From: Pyrenochaeta sp. MPI-SDFR-AT-0127
Taxonomy: Eukaryota > Ascomycota > Dothideomycetes > Pleosporales > Cucurbitariaceae
Direction: 5' to 3'
NCBI GenBank assembly: GCA_020747015.1
Contig: JAGTJM010000093.1
Location: forward strand, 1 to 64,000
DNA: 64,000 nucleotides
The translations under genes were made by a program, and so were the position numbers. The notes under the pieces are model-generated. The model was not told the DNA's origin and ran no database searches. It worked only from the letters and a program-made list of their open reading frames with translations. Below, one piece after another: positions 36,301 to 47,536 of this stretch. Positions within the stretch are counted from its first letter, which is position 1; every line of letters starts with the position of its first letter.

Positions 36301-36815
36301 ATCCAAATGAATACATCGTGTCCTCTGGTCCTGTGGCACAGACCGGGGGACAAAAGAGCGTTTTCAAGGGAATACACCTTGAACTCATCCCGCAAGCACG
36401 CATCGCTATTGGAGCATCGCTTGGTCTACCAACCGAAGAATACCGCGCGAGCCTCGATTTTGAGATAGGTGGCACTGCCGTGCGGTATACCCTCTTCACA
36501 CTGCCTGTCTTCGTTAACGCCCCACCATGCGTGGGCACGCACGTCATGTTCCGACGGCAGGCGCAAATGCGACTTCGTGATGCTGTACTGGTGAAGAATC
36601 TGAAGGATACATACCCTGTACCCGACAAACTGCTAGTAATCAATGCGATGGGGGATGGCGATGAGGTCGTGGCACGGGCTTGGTGTGCAGAGAGGGGGAA
36701 GCATGCTGTCATTCGGAGAGATGTACCCGGAAAAGAGTGCTGTTTCGCATGTGCCTCCAACCTAGCAGCCGGAGATACAGGGCTCAATTGCAATGTCTTG
36801 ATCTGGGCGCGATAG
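33366..36815 (+). CDS. large TPR-repeat protein with uncharacterised C-terminal domain
   Basis: Exons 33366-33463, 33535-34586, 34636-35022 and 35071-36815 give 1093 residues. MGLFSKKLKDKF opens the protein. A three-repeat TPR region follows (about residues 70-165: AADEKTAAGDFVSAITLYEQ, LLLSRAMAYRL, AWHTKGELMGCLNDFDGADE). Next comes a 250-residue Ser/Thr/Pro-rich disordered linker. The folded C-terminal half of about 650 residues starts near TAELNAKLTELEIIIAGKNKG and contains cysteines near its end (KECCFACASN). TPRs bind other proteins, often chaperones. I do not recognise the C-terminal domain. All splice joins keep frame and none of the linker shows decay, so the gene looks active. Confidence 0.8.
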
Positions 36816-37312
36816 TGATGAAGTAGCCCGCATGGGAGATGTGGACATGCAGTGCGCATGATGTTAAAAGTACACGAATGTAATCAATCTAAGTACCTCA
36901 AATGAGGCCGTGGTTATCGATTTGGGTATTGTTAGGTGAATCAAAACCAATCATCAAATTTTGATTTGCTGTCTACGACTGCAGCATAAGTATTATAAGG
37001 AAACATGGAATTATCCATTGGCCAGCGTCTAATGCCAAAAACTAGTGTAAGCAAGTGCTTGGAACTGACAGTTTGACTGCTGTCATTGGAAGGACGCTGT
37101 ACTGACAGGCGCCATGAAGAGCAAGAATGATCCCCGACCTCTTTGAACTAGTAAAGAAGGCTCCACCTGGCTTGCGGCCTGATATATGCAATATGACAGC
37201 TAGCTGAAGAGGAATCCGTTCTAATCAGAATCTACATCGAAGAGACGTCAAGAAGATTGGCGTTTTATTTCTTTTATAATGCTTGCCGACGACGTATACG
37301 CATGCGTATCAT
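36816..37312. other. intergenic, convergent 3' ends
   Basis: This is 497 bp between the TPR gene and the minus-strand MFS gene. I see no gene or RNA. Confidence 0.6.
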
Positions 37313-38988
37313 TCACAGATCTATACTTGATTTACATGATTCTTTTTCCTCGCAACCTCTATCAAGCATGAAACTCCATCCCAATGCCACCACTGACACT
37401 GTGCACAGCCATGACCACCAAACAAGGCCCACAGATCCGATCTCAATGCCTTTGGCCAATAATAAGCCTCCAATAGCTGGACCACAGGCACTAAAGAGCG
37501 CACTTAATGTGCTCCCAGCGCCATGCACTGTACCAAGCACACTGCGGTGAGGCGCCGCATCAGTGAGGAGAATGATACTGCTCGGGATAGCCATTGTGCG
37601 AGCCATGACTTGTGTGAAGAGCACAACTGCCATAACAACCCACTTGGCACAATCATGACCAGATAGAAGCGCAAGATAGGGAGCAAAGATGTAGGCAAGT
37701 GGGAAGATCAAGTTTGCGAGTCGGAAAACGCCCAATTTTCCCAAGCGCTTCTGGAATTGCGGAAAAATGAACAATTGCAAAAGAATGCCAGCAATCCCAA
37801 ATATGGCAAGATAAAGTCCAACAGTGGGTGACGCCAAACCAAGCCCGCCAGCAAACTGGAAAATAGATGGACTCGGGTTAGGTTCAGTTGGCATGCTGAG
37901 AAAGACCGGGAATATATGCAGAAACGTCGAGGTATGGAGAGGCAGAAGCGCAAAGGCTAGTAGAGTTTTGAGAAGCCGAGAAGTCCAGATGTCCCGGAAA
38001 AGCGGACGATGTGTTGGTTCCGAAGAAAATGATATCGTTGTGTTGTCTTCCTCCGTTTGTACTAATGTGTACCCGCTAGCATGTCTTCGAAGTACGGTCC
38101 GCTTGATAAAATTGGAAACATACTTTCCTAGGGCGAGACCAAAATCTTGGCCATTAACTTTTTTTGGAACACTTTCGCGCAGCCACAGAGTCGCTGATAC
38201 TAGACACGCTGCAAGAACTGCGCCATTGAAGAGCGCCGGCAGCGCATAAGGATACTGAAGTGCCCATCGCACACCAAGTGGGTTACGAGCAAAGTTGAAG
38301 AAGCCATGAGGACCAAACAGAGACGGCAAGTTGTCAACAGGATCTGCTAGGCACCCTCCGATTACAAGTGCAATTACTCTTCCGGAATTGAAGATCAGTG
38401 GCGGAGCTAGGAATGCTCTTGTCTGATGTTTGGGATCTCTGACAATCTCTGCAGTCATGGTCCGCATAACACCCAACATACCGTTTGCCATTCCCGCCAG
38501 GACTCTCCAGAACACCAACATGCCGATGGTTCGCGAGAAGCCAAATGCTGAATTAGCGACAACGCTGATCGTAAGGCCAAACAATATCACTGGCTTGCGT
38601 CCATACCGGTCTGAAAGCTGACCGCACAATATACTGGTCAACATTTGCCCTATGGGGTATGCGGCTACGAGAAGCCCTGTCAAGCGAGATATCTGCTGTG
38701 GCGCTGTTGGATGGGTGGGATCTGATAAAATAGATTTGATCAGAAAGTAGAGGTAAGGCACGAGACAAGCATTGGATAGTGGTGCGGAGAGTCGACAAAG
38801 CGCGAGCAAGAGCAACTGCGTCTTGTGAGGAAGGGTTTTCCATGTCGCTTCTTCTTCCTCTCCTTGTGCGCTGATCAGAAGCGCTTTCTCCTCGATTGCT
38901 ATAGCTATGTCATGTCAACATTGATCTTGCCATATATAGACAATCACATACCTCCAAACACCTCTGCGTTGGTGTTCATTCCAGCCAT
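37313..38988 (-). CDS. MFS transporter (DHA1/ZIFL-like)
   Basis: Exons 38988-38952 and 38904-37313 (complement) give 542 residues and about 12 membrane helices. The first exon adds only MAGMNTNAEVFG, and without it the main frame has no good start. The conserved cytosolic loop 2-3 motif A is GQLSDRYGRKPVILFG, followed by FWRVLAGMANGMLGVMRT in TM4. A long loop sits between TM6 and TM7. The style is that of drug:proton antiporter-1 relatives related to plant ZIFL proteins, which export organic anions or zinc chelates. The fungal substrate is unknown. It is convergent with the TPR gene. Confidence 0.9.
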
Positions 38989-40260
38989 CGTGAACTGTCA
39001 ATCCCCACGCCAAAAAGCCAGTTTCTAATCGCTGCTCACTTCGGAGCACGACGAAAGGTCAGATTCGATTTCGCGACTTTCGTCCGGAGTGTGAAGACCA
39101 TATCGTAACTGAGGGTCATGAAATTCCGGGTTCATGCTTTAAAAGAGTCGAAATAGCTGCCACTTTGAGAATTTCCGCCCTACCGAACCGGGAAGGCTAC
39201 AATTTCGAAAATGTGACATCTCGGGCGAAAGTGAACATGGCGCAAGGACATGTTTGATTTAGCAAGTTGCCAAATCAGGTACATATCCTCCTTGAATGAT
39301 TTTCACTCTAGCTAGATTGATCAGTTGTGAACATCAAAGTTCTATGTAAATGACCGAGCGCTTGCTATTGGCCCGGGATATATGGATTGGTTGTATATTT
39401 GAGTCGCTCGCCAGGGATGTATTTGATCGGCACTTGCATTTAGGCTCGTGCACCAGCACTGAATATGCGGGGCCTCGGTAATATGCACAAAAGCGCCAAG
39501 GAATTGGAAGCTCAATCGTGTTGCAAGCAATGGATTGGGAATCCTTGTGTGCGCTGAGAAGTCCTGGCGTGCAATATCTCCATGAATGACATCAGCGTTG
39601 TTCAAAATTTGTGAACAGTTACATCGCGAATAATGTTGGAGCCTATGTCTTAGACCTTTGAGAGGTGCTACTTACATTTAAGGAGTGACATCATGAGCAA
39701 CCGACAAATCGACGAAGCATGATACAGCTGCCAAAGTGGAACAAATTGGCGTAAGCATGCTAATTGAATACCTTCTTTCAAAAGCTCGTTTCCACACCAT
39801 CGTTCGTTGAAATCATTCTGGCCGTTTGGACTATCACTAATAAGTGAGCGGCGATCAAAAGATTTAGAAGAAATAATCATCCTCATCTCTGGCAGATCTG
39901 TGGTGCTTCTGACTTTCCACGATGGAAATCTATGGGTGTCTCACAGCACTGGAAACGATCTTAGGCTCCCTGTGGCACCAAAATATCTAAATATCTTGAG
40001 ATCCGTCCTTGTGCTCTCCTAAGAGTGATTCCAGTCGCTAATCATAGCTCGGCCGTTGTACGTTTGCGATTACTTGAGAACGTGGGATGAGGTGCAGAGC
40101 CGAACGCCACGACTACAAGGTGGGTTCGCAGCTGCATGATCAGCTTACACCCGTTATTCTCCAACTCTGCTCAGACTGACTTCATGGACAACTCTTAGAC
40201 TTCAACTAGTGTAATAAGATAATAACATCGCATGTGGAGGAGAGGGCACACGCATCGACC
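38989..40260. other. gene-poor interval, 1.3 kb, divergent promoters
   Basis: The interval lies between divergent transporter genes (MFS at left, sugar porter at right). No coding frame is supportable. A bidirectional promoter plus spacer is the simplest reading. Confidence 0.5.
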
Positions 40261-42189
40261 ATGTCGAAGTTTACTTTACCGACAAAGGCAACCACGAGGT
40301 TGCTGGCGGTCAGTCTATTATTCGGCCTTGCATCGTTAGCCTGGGGGTATGTCTTAAATATCGTATCTAAATCTCTACTCACTACCAGATAGATATAACA
40401 TTGGAATCATGGCATCAATATATGTGCACCCAGGCTTTCAAAAGTCACTCCAAACGCCTTCAAAGACCGTAACTGGCTTCATTACATCAATCTACTATCT
40501 TGGGACATTGATCAGCTATCTTTTTGTTGCTCATCCGCTGGCCGATCGATGTGGCCGAAAGATAGCCGCAGCTGCCGGCGTGATTATCACGAGTGTAGGT
40601 GCAATTCTACAGACTTGCGCCAATGGATCTCACGGAATTGGTACAATGATTGTCGGCCGCATTGTTTGCGGACTTGGTCTTGCTATTGTGTCGACTTCTG
40701 TTCCGCTCTATCAAAGGTCGGTTTGCCCGATGCGGCGTACTACCTAACGATGCTGACCTTTAGGAAGTGAAATTTCTCCGGCCAAACATCGTGGTCGCTA
40801 TGTGGTTATCAACCATCTCGGCTTAGTTGTCGGACTTGCGACCGCTTTTTGGTACACTTTTTACCCTTGAGATGAGAATTCCAGGCTTACTTGGTGAAGG
40901 GTCGGGTATAGCATCAGCCACTGGGAAACGGCAAGCGGAGATTACTACGGCTGGAGAATTTCAATGGCTCTTCAGCTTTTGCCCGAAGTATTCTTCCTTG
41001 CCGGAGTCTGTCTCTGCCCAGAGAGGTATCATTCTTATCTCTCGACATGAACATGACTAACTTTGACAGCCCTCGCTGGCTTATCGAACACGGACGTATC
41101 GCAGCAGCAACAAAAAGTTTGGCATGGCTTCGAGCTATGGATCCATCCCACGCACAGGTTGCCAAGGAAGTTGCTGATATCGAACAAGACGTACAACAAC
41201 GAAAGGCCGCCACAAGTCAAGACTGGACAGTTCTATTTGCGCATCGCCCTCTCTTTAATCGGTTGTGGCGCGCAGCTTTGCTCCAATTCATGGCTCAAAT
41301 GTGTGGAAACGTATCCTTGAAATATTACCTACCAACAGTCCTCATGGGTCTTGGAGTGCCTCGAAAGACAACATTATTGATCGGCGGGATTGAACTTACC
41401 ATCAAGATTGGATTCACTATCATCGATACATGGCTCATGGATCACTATGGCCGGAGGCTAACCTTAGTTATATCTTGTTTAATTATGAGTTTTGCATTGC
41501 TTGTAAGCCGCCCACCCTTGTGTCCTAATCACTACATCTCAGAACTGAATTCCACTAGATAAACGGAGCCCTACCTCTTGCATACCCTAATAACATCAGG
41601 CCAGCGGCAGACTACGCTTGTATAGCATTTATCTTCGTCTACACTTTTGCCTTCTCAATCGGCTTCGGACCTGCCGCATGGGTGTACGGCTCGGAAATTT
41701 TCCCAACCAACTTTCGAGCAAAAGGTCTGAACATTGCAGCCTCGGGCTCATCGATAGGAGCCATCATCTCGTCGCAAATCTGGCCGATTGGCATACAAAA
41801 AATTGGCACGAATACGCATTTCATTTTTATGATTACAAATCTCGTATCTGGTTTTATCATTTGTATGTCACTAGCAAGGAGAATTTTGCATTGATGATGT
41901 GTCAGCATGGCTAATTCCAACAGGGCTTTCCTATCCTGAGACAAGTGGTCGGAGCCTGGAAGATATGGAGGCTCTGTTCGACAAGTGTTATCATCCAGTT
42001 TCGTCTGTGGTGCTGGAGGAGGAGCAATATCACGATGAAGAGGATGACGAAGACAATGCGACTGGCTCGGCGGCAGGACAGAGTTCGCACAGGTTGACGC
42101 CACTTTATAGTGATCACGAAGACCCTGGCGCTGCAGCGAAAATGACGCGGTTGCGGGATAGGGATAGTGATGGAGATTCCCTCATCTGA
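40261..42189 (+). CDS. MFS sugar porter family transporter
   Basis: Seven exons (40261-40346, 40393-40716, 40768-40851, 40912-41025, 41070-41502, 41559-41862, 41924-42189) give 536 residues. The unspliced frames look broken, but splicing restores every sugar-porter motif: LADRCGRK (loop 2-3), GRIVCGLGLAIVSTSVPLYQ with SEISPAKHRGRYV, PESPRWL, DHYGRR (loop 8-9), GSEIFPTNFRAKG and the closing PETSGRSLEDME. Intron 2 must use the acceptor gaag, because the nearer tag gives a stop. The acidic C-terminal tail (EEEQYHDEEDDED) is cytosolic. The family imports hexoses, pentoses, disaccharides or quinate by proton symport. The specific sugar is unknown. Confidence 0.9.
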
Positions 42190-42714
42190 TCATGGGGGAG
42201 TGGTACTATGCAAGTCCAGTTACTCTTCATCTGCATCCTATTCCTATTCTCCAGAAATTTCAACAAGTTGGGCCAGAAGGGCAAGTTAATCAAGTTTAAG
42301 ATGGGTTAGACTTTGCCTAGGTCGTTTCTTGTTGTCCATGCCATAGTATTAATTTTGCTGCACAGAAATAGACAATCTTTCATGGCAATGTGAAGAAGCT
42401 CTTCTGACAGATCAAGAAACCTTTTCAACCAAGTGTATACGTAACTCGCTTGTGCATGATATTTAGTGCATGGGCGGCATAATCCTGCATGAATGACGGT
42501 TGCAGGGGTCCTGGCAAATGTGGGATGCGTGTGTGCGGCCCCGCAAACCGCGAGCGACGTCCTATCTTAAACAAGATTTGACGCTTATCGATTTGAAGTG
42601 TGCTAAACTTGGTCACATTTCCTTGCTGATCTTCATTCGCCTGTATCATGCGCCGAAAAGTCTAGAGTCCTTCACTTGGTATCACAGCAGGGGCCACCTG
42701 TTCGAGAACCCGCA
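42190..42714. other. intergenic
   Basis: Interval of 525 bp between two plus-strand genes. I see no additional gene. Confidence 0.6.
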
Positions 42715-43740
42715 ATGCTTTCAGCAAAACCGGCCGAAAAAGCTCCTCCATCTTCCCCAGCACTGGAAGTACGAGCGCAACATCCCTCATTCTTCCCCTT
42801 CCACATCGTTCCTGGCGTATCCAACTTCAGAGATATTGGCGGATGGCCCATCACATCACAATGCTCACCCACACCATTGCACGTGCGCAAAGGCTTGATC
42901 TATCGAGGCTCAGACACGACACGAATAACCGCCACCGGTATCGCTAAACTTCAAGAATTGAATGTGAAGACGGACTTTGATCTACGAAGTAAACAGCAGA
43001 TTATAAAAGCTGGCGGATTCAAGGATATGAATGATCACGGCATCGAAAGGATATGGGCCCCAGTCTTTCCAGACGCCGAGTATACGGAAGAAAAGACGAA
43101 GGAGAGGTACAAATTGTATGCTAGTGAGAACCCATCGGTATCTATGCTCCACCCCTTACCAACCCTGACCATGACTGATGTATACAACGCACAGGGCATT
43201 GTGACCGCATTTATAGAGATCCTAGTCGCCGGAGCTCCAATGATGAAAATTGTTCTGAAACACTTGCTAGACACGACGCGCCCACATACTCCCATTTGGC
43301 AGTGTCCAACTTTCGCTCCCCAACAGCCGGCACTCTTTATGCACTGTACTACGGGAAATAACCGCACTGGTGTCTTCATATCGCTTTTGCTGCTCCTGCT
43401 TGGTGTTGCACCTGAGGATGTTGTCCAAGAGTATACTCTATCCGAGCAAGGGCTGGCGCCGACACGACATATTAACGTCGAGCGCTTGTTGAAGAAAGGT
43501 GCATTTGAGGAGTATGGGGCAGACGAGGCGCGGCAGAAGTGTGAGCGTATGATTGGTGCGCGAGCATCGAGTATGGTAGCATTACTCGCGGAGGTGGAGC
43601 AAAAATGGGGCGGGCCAGAAGGGTACTTCAAAGACGTGGTGGGCTTAACAGGTGATGAGGTAGAACGGGTGCAAAACGTTTTGACCACGGATAGGGAGGG
43701 GAACGGTCCAGTTGTAGAAGGCGATGGTGTGCCACTGTGA
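42715..43740 (+). CDS. tyrosine/lipid phosphatase, PF13350 (Y_phosphatase3) type
   Basis: A single exon of 341 residues. The first ATG in frame is at 42715; the open frame continues left only from a TTG. Family marks are VPGVSNFRDIGGW near residue 35, LIYRGSDTTRIT, and the catalytic P-loop HCTTGNNRTG (HCx2Gx2RTG), with the nucleophilic cysteine and binding arginine intact. Relatives include mycobacterial PtpB/LipA-type enzymes that dephosphorylate phosphotyrosine and phosphoinositides. Fungal members are mostly uncharacterised and cytosolic. There is no signal peptide. The substrate is not readable from sequence. Confidence 0.88.
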   Translation: MLSAKPAEKAPPSSPALEVRAQHPSFFPFHIVPGVSNFRDIGGWPITSQCSPTPLHVRKGLIYRGSDTTRITATGIAKLQELNVKTDFDLRSKQQIIKAGGFKDMNDHGIERIWAPVFPDAEYTEEKTKERYKLYASENPSVSMLHPLPTLTMTDVYNAQGIVTAFIEILVAGAPMMKIVLKHLLDTTRPHTPIWQCPTFAPQQPALFMHCTTGNNRTGVFISLLLLLLGVAPEDVVQEYTLSEQGLAPTRHINVERLLKKGAFEEYGADEARQKCERMIGARASSMVALLAEVEQKWGGPEGYFKDVVGLTGDEVERVQNVLTTDREGNGPVVEGDGVPL

Positions 43741-43860
43741 TTGCCAGTGTGCGAGTATCGTATTGATCGTGTTGATACATACAAACACTACGAGAACCCA
43801 CCCAACCTTGGATTGTTGAACGCCAATCCTGAACGCCAAAGATGCCCTGAATGTCCAGCA

Positions 43861-44616
43861 TCATCCGTATGTAATCTTCTCTGGCAATGGCGCAGCCATC
43901 TCGACTTTCTGCGTCCCCAACCCATCCGCCTCCACCAGGCCGTCCACTTCCCTCTGCCTGGGCGCGAAGTGCTCGCCCTGCAGATCTGCATGTCCCGTGG
44001 GTAGATCTTCATGCAAATGTGCACTCGCCTTCGTCTTTCCCTTGATGGTGCTGTTGGCTACGGCCTGCTGGCGCCACTGCATCTCCACCTTCTCCACCAC
44101 CTTGCGACACACGTCTCGATGCGCCTGCTCCATCTTGCCTTTGACAAACGGCATCAGCCACCAACTGCAGGTGACTTCGACGTCTTCGACAAGCACCCAC
44201 TCGGCATCGCCTACGCCCATGCCCTCGCCCTCCACCTCGGCGCCGGCGCCGCCCTTGACGACTCTGAACTCGGCGCGGACAATGACGCCAGAGGCATCAG
44301 CGCGTGTCTTGATGCCGGCCTTTGTGTCCTGGAAGCAGCTGGGGAACGTGAGGTACTTCTTGCCCCACTCGCCAATACCGGGCAGCAGGGTTACGCACTC
44401 GGTGACATTGTAGGTTTCAATGGGGTACTGGTCTGGCGGGTACCAGTACGTATCCTTGAGCGTCTCTGGGGCGGTTGAGGGCGCTTTGGTGTGGCCTGTG
44501 GTGAGAGCTTGCAGGGTGAGCGCGGTGGTGTGGTCGTGCAGGGCGGCAATGATGTCGGCGGGGGTGAGGTGTGCGGGGATGGAGGCGGCGACGTGAAGGT
44601 TGTGTTTTGCGCTCAT
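43861..44616 (-). CDS. DUF7053 (START/SRPBCC-like) protein
   Basis: A single exon of 251 residues, ATG at 44616. It opens with MSAKHNLHVAASIPAHLTPADIIAALHDH, then has the conserved WYPPDQYPIETYNVTECVTLLPGIGEWGKKYLTFP block. The predicted strand-rich middle (GVIVRAEFRVVKGG, VEVTCSWWLMPFVKG) is followed by a helix (RDVCRKVVEKVEMQWRQQ). This layout matches fungal DUF7053 proteins, which look like polyketide-cyclase/START lipid-binding folds. Function is unknown. A strongly GC-rich third position creates long antisense frames, which I ignore. It is convergent with the phosphatase gene and divergent from the Zn2Cys6 gene. Confidence 0.8.
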   Translation of the reverse strand: MSAKHNLHVAASIPAHLTPADIIAALHDHTTALTLQALTTGHTKAPSTAPETLKDTYWYPPDQYPIETYNVTECVTLLPGIGEWGKKYLTFPSCFQDTKAGIKTRADASGVIVRAEFRVVKGGAGAEVEGEGMGVGDAEWVLVEDVEVTCSWWLMPFVKGKMEQAHRDVCRKVVEKVEMQWRQQAVANSTIKGKTKASAHLHEDLPTGHADLQGEHFAPRQREVDGLVEADGLGTQKVEMAAPLPEKITYG

Positions 44617-45355
44617 GGTGGTGCGCTGGGTGACATGTGAGAGGGAATCGAAAGAAGGAGCGACTGTGGGCGCGGGGGCTTGGCAGGCTTTTGCGAGGAA
44701 GCTGCAAGGCGGTCGAATCGGCGTGTGAGGAAGTAACGAGGGGGGTTAGAGAGCAGTCGCGAGTGGCCGCATGCAGAAGGAGGAAGTGGGCGCAACACAA
44801 TGATTAGAGACTACGATTACAGCGCAAGTAGCTAGAGGGCCAAAGCAACGCTGGGTGCTATCAGAGGATGAAGGTAGGTCTGGCGAAAAGGACAACATGG
44901 TGCAGAGCAAGGCGGTGGGTGCGGCTGAGGGCACATGGTGCTGGCTGACTGACTGTGTCGCTATTCTTGAGCTGAAGCACGGATGGAACAAGACCCGCTG
45001 AAAAGTGACAGACGTCATTGCATCACGCTAGGCTTAATGGGGAAATACTGGCCAAATCACGCGTCCTTGTGTTGCGAGCGCGGGTGGCCGTTGAGCGGTC
45101 TCATTCTCTGGTCACCGGGTAGCCATGCATCATTTGGGGATTCATGAGTTCGTAAGCTATTGCAGAAATGACCCAGCACTTTATCTTGCCGAATGTTCTT
45201 TGTGAGAACCTCACGCTGGTGATGCCAAGACATCCCATCTCCTACCGCGACTGCTAATTACTCCGCACAGATTGTGAGCTAAAAACATTCCGCTGCCCCC
45301 AGCAGACCCGAAACGCGAACCCGTCGTCTCAACGACGTCGGTCATCAAATGCAGT
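44617..45355. other. intergenic, divergent promoters
   Basis: This is 739 bp between the DUF7053 gene and the Zn2Cys6 regulator. No gene is seen. Confidence 0.6.
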
Positions 45356-47448
45356 ATGGTCCGAACAACCATTGCATGCGCTCCCTGCAGGTGAGAAGCT
45401 TAGAACTGCCAGGGGCACTCGCTAAAGACGCAACAGAAAGTCAAAGATCAAATGCATACATGAAGGATCACCCCCGTGCCAGTATTGTCTAAAGAAAGGT
45501 CGCCTTCAACCAGGCCAATGTGTACTTTCCGGTCCAACCCTATCACCAAGCCGCCAGAAATCGTGAGCAGCCCGCAAGTACACCTGTTGAATCAGTGCAG
45601 CCTGACCCTGCCACGCGTACAAGTTCTAGTCAACGCAAGCGAAAGAGCGCTCCACTTGTTCCCACCAGCATCAACACGCTCTCACAATCCTCTCAAGACA
45701 CAACATTGCAGCATGAAACCGTGTGGCGATCGTTTGATTCGCTTGAATTTTTATTCAACATTGATCGAGCCGATATCTTGGAAGCATGCACAAAATTTAA
45801 CCAAAAGTTTCCAGAGTTGCGCTTCCTGCATTTACCGACCATATTAAACGCTGTCCGTGGCCTCAAGGGTGCCGGTGACGCAAGCAGAGAGAGCTCATCA
45901 AAGTTGCAACTACTGCTCACTGCGATAGTGGCAGTGCACGTCTCCATGACCAAAGGCAAGTCGACACTACCAACCGCAGATCAAATTGTGAGCAAAGTAT
46001 GGCTCCATGTAGCGCTGTTGGAGCCACCTGACTTGGTAGTTGTTCAAACACTATTAGTCCTGTCAATGTTCGAGTGGGGCAAAGGAAATGGCCATAAAGC
46101 CTGGATGATCAGCGGCATGGCTATACGAATGATGCAGTCCCTGCTAGTCGCTGATCCATCCGCCTCTCAATCCCCAGCAGAGTTGCAAAGCTCTAATCGT
46201 ACATTATGGAGTTGTTTCATCATCGATCGGCTTGTATTCTCTGGAAGACCGCAGCCCGTCACCCTTTCTTACCACTCATTGCATACGTTTTGGCCCTCGT
46301 CAGACGAAGATTTTGTCTTTAGTCAATTACCTTGTGAACCAGTCTTGGCAGACTCAGGGCAGGGCCTACTCGAAAATATGCGAGGAAACATGGCATATTA
46401 CTACAATACACTCGTGAGAGGCTTTGATATCTGGTCGCGTATATTACGATTCATCGTGAGCGGCGGGAGACGTTTACCTGGAATGCACCTTCCGGCTAAC
46501 CACCCCTGGATTTCGACTTCACCTTGGAAATTACTATACGACGAATTGCAGACTTGGAGGGAGCGCCAGGAGAAGCGCATGTTGTATCCTGAAGCCTCGA
46601 TCGAGAGTCATGCCGCGCTTGGGCAAGCTGAGCCATTTGCTTACCTGAATTTAATATATTACACCAGGTAAGTAAGGCTTCCCGTGACTAGTCTGAATAC
46701 AAACAATGTCCTAATCCAAAAACTCTTAAGCCTTCTCTTTCTGAACAGAGAGTATATTCCGTTTCTGCCCAAGTCACGGAGCGAGCCTTCAGGACCTATT
46801 GATCCCCCACTGCTGTCTGTAGATCCACCTGTCAAGTGGTGGCACGATAGAGCAGAAGAGCTATTCACATCAGCAATCAGAATATCTCTCATTATGAGCG
46901 AGCTTGACGATGCAGATGCGCCCCTGTGCGCCCCCTTTCCGGGCTTTTGCCTGTTCTCAGCCGCAACCACGAATCTGTACAGCTTGGCCTTTCCCTGGAT
47001 GCATCCAAACAGGAACCAGAATATGGCAGAACTAGTAGAGACGGACTTTGGTTTGCTCGACAAATTCAGGAAAATCTGGCACATTGGAGAAGGATGGTGG
47101 TTGACAGTACAGCAGTGCAAGCGATTGTACGACCATGCTCGTACGAACCTCAATGGATTTGATCAACGCACGAGAGCCGATTTCAGTACACTCGAGTCCG
47201 CTATTCACGATGGACAACGTAGGGATTCGAGACATGAAGAGAGACTCGTGCAAGGTGAGATCTTGATGCCTGACGGCCAGCAAATGCCATCGCATACAAG
47301 CAATGAACAGGGTTGGGCAGGACAAGATGCAATGATGAGCGATATATTACTGCACAATAACTGGGATGGGAACCAATTGTGGCCACTGTGGGGTCAGCAG
47401 CATGATGACTTTTTCGCATTTGAAGAGTTTCCTGCAGGTATATCATAA
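45356..47448 (+). CDS. Zn2Cys6 transcription factor
   Basis: Exons 45356-45390, 45437-45521, 45571-46667 and 46749-47448 give 638 residues. The N-terminal zinc cluster is C8-x2-C11-x6-C18-x7-C26-x2-C29-x10-C40; the last gap is longer than the usual 6-9. It is followed by a Ser-rich linker with a basic SSSQRKRKS patch. The fungal-specific regulatory domain runs from about residue 85, with MFEWGKGNGHKAWMISGMAIRM and LWSCFIIDRLVFSGRPQP. The first two exons are too short to stand out as open frames. They were placed from the cysteine pattern, and intron 2 (45522-45570) is the only choice that keeps all six cysteines in frame. It is convergent with a class III aminotransferase, its possible target. 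Confidence 0.82.
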
Positions 47449-47536
47449 GGCCCAGGTTCCAACTTAGGTGAGGACATGAACAAACGCAATAATTACACAA
47501 GTAACTCGCATTGAAGCCTACATTGGACCCAAAATA

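Noticed and set aside
40261..42189. Sugar transporter suspected to be a pseudogene because its reading frame shifts several times
   Set aside because: All shifts coincide with consensus GT-AG introns of 44-61 bp, and splicing restores every family motif without a stop.
42672..43784. Minus-strand frames of 70-249 codons opposite the phosphatase gene
   Set aside because: Antisense shadows of a gene with intact catalytic P-loop on the plus strand.
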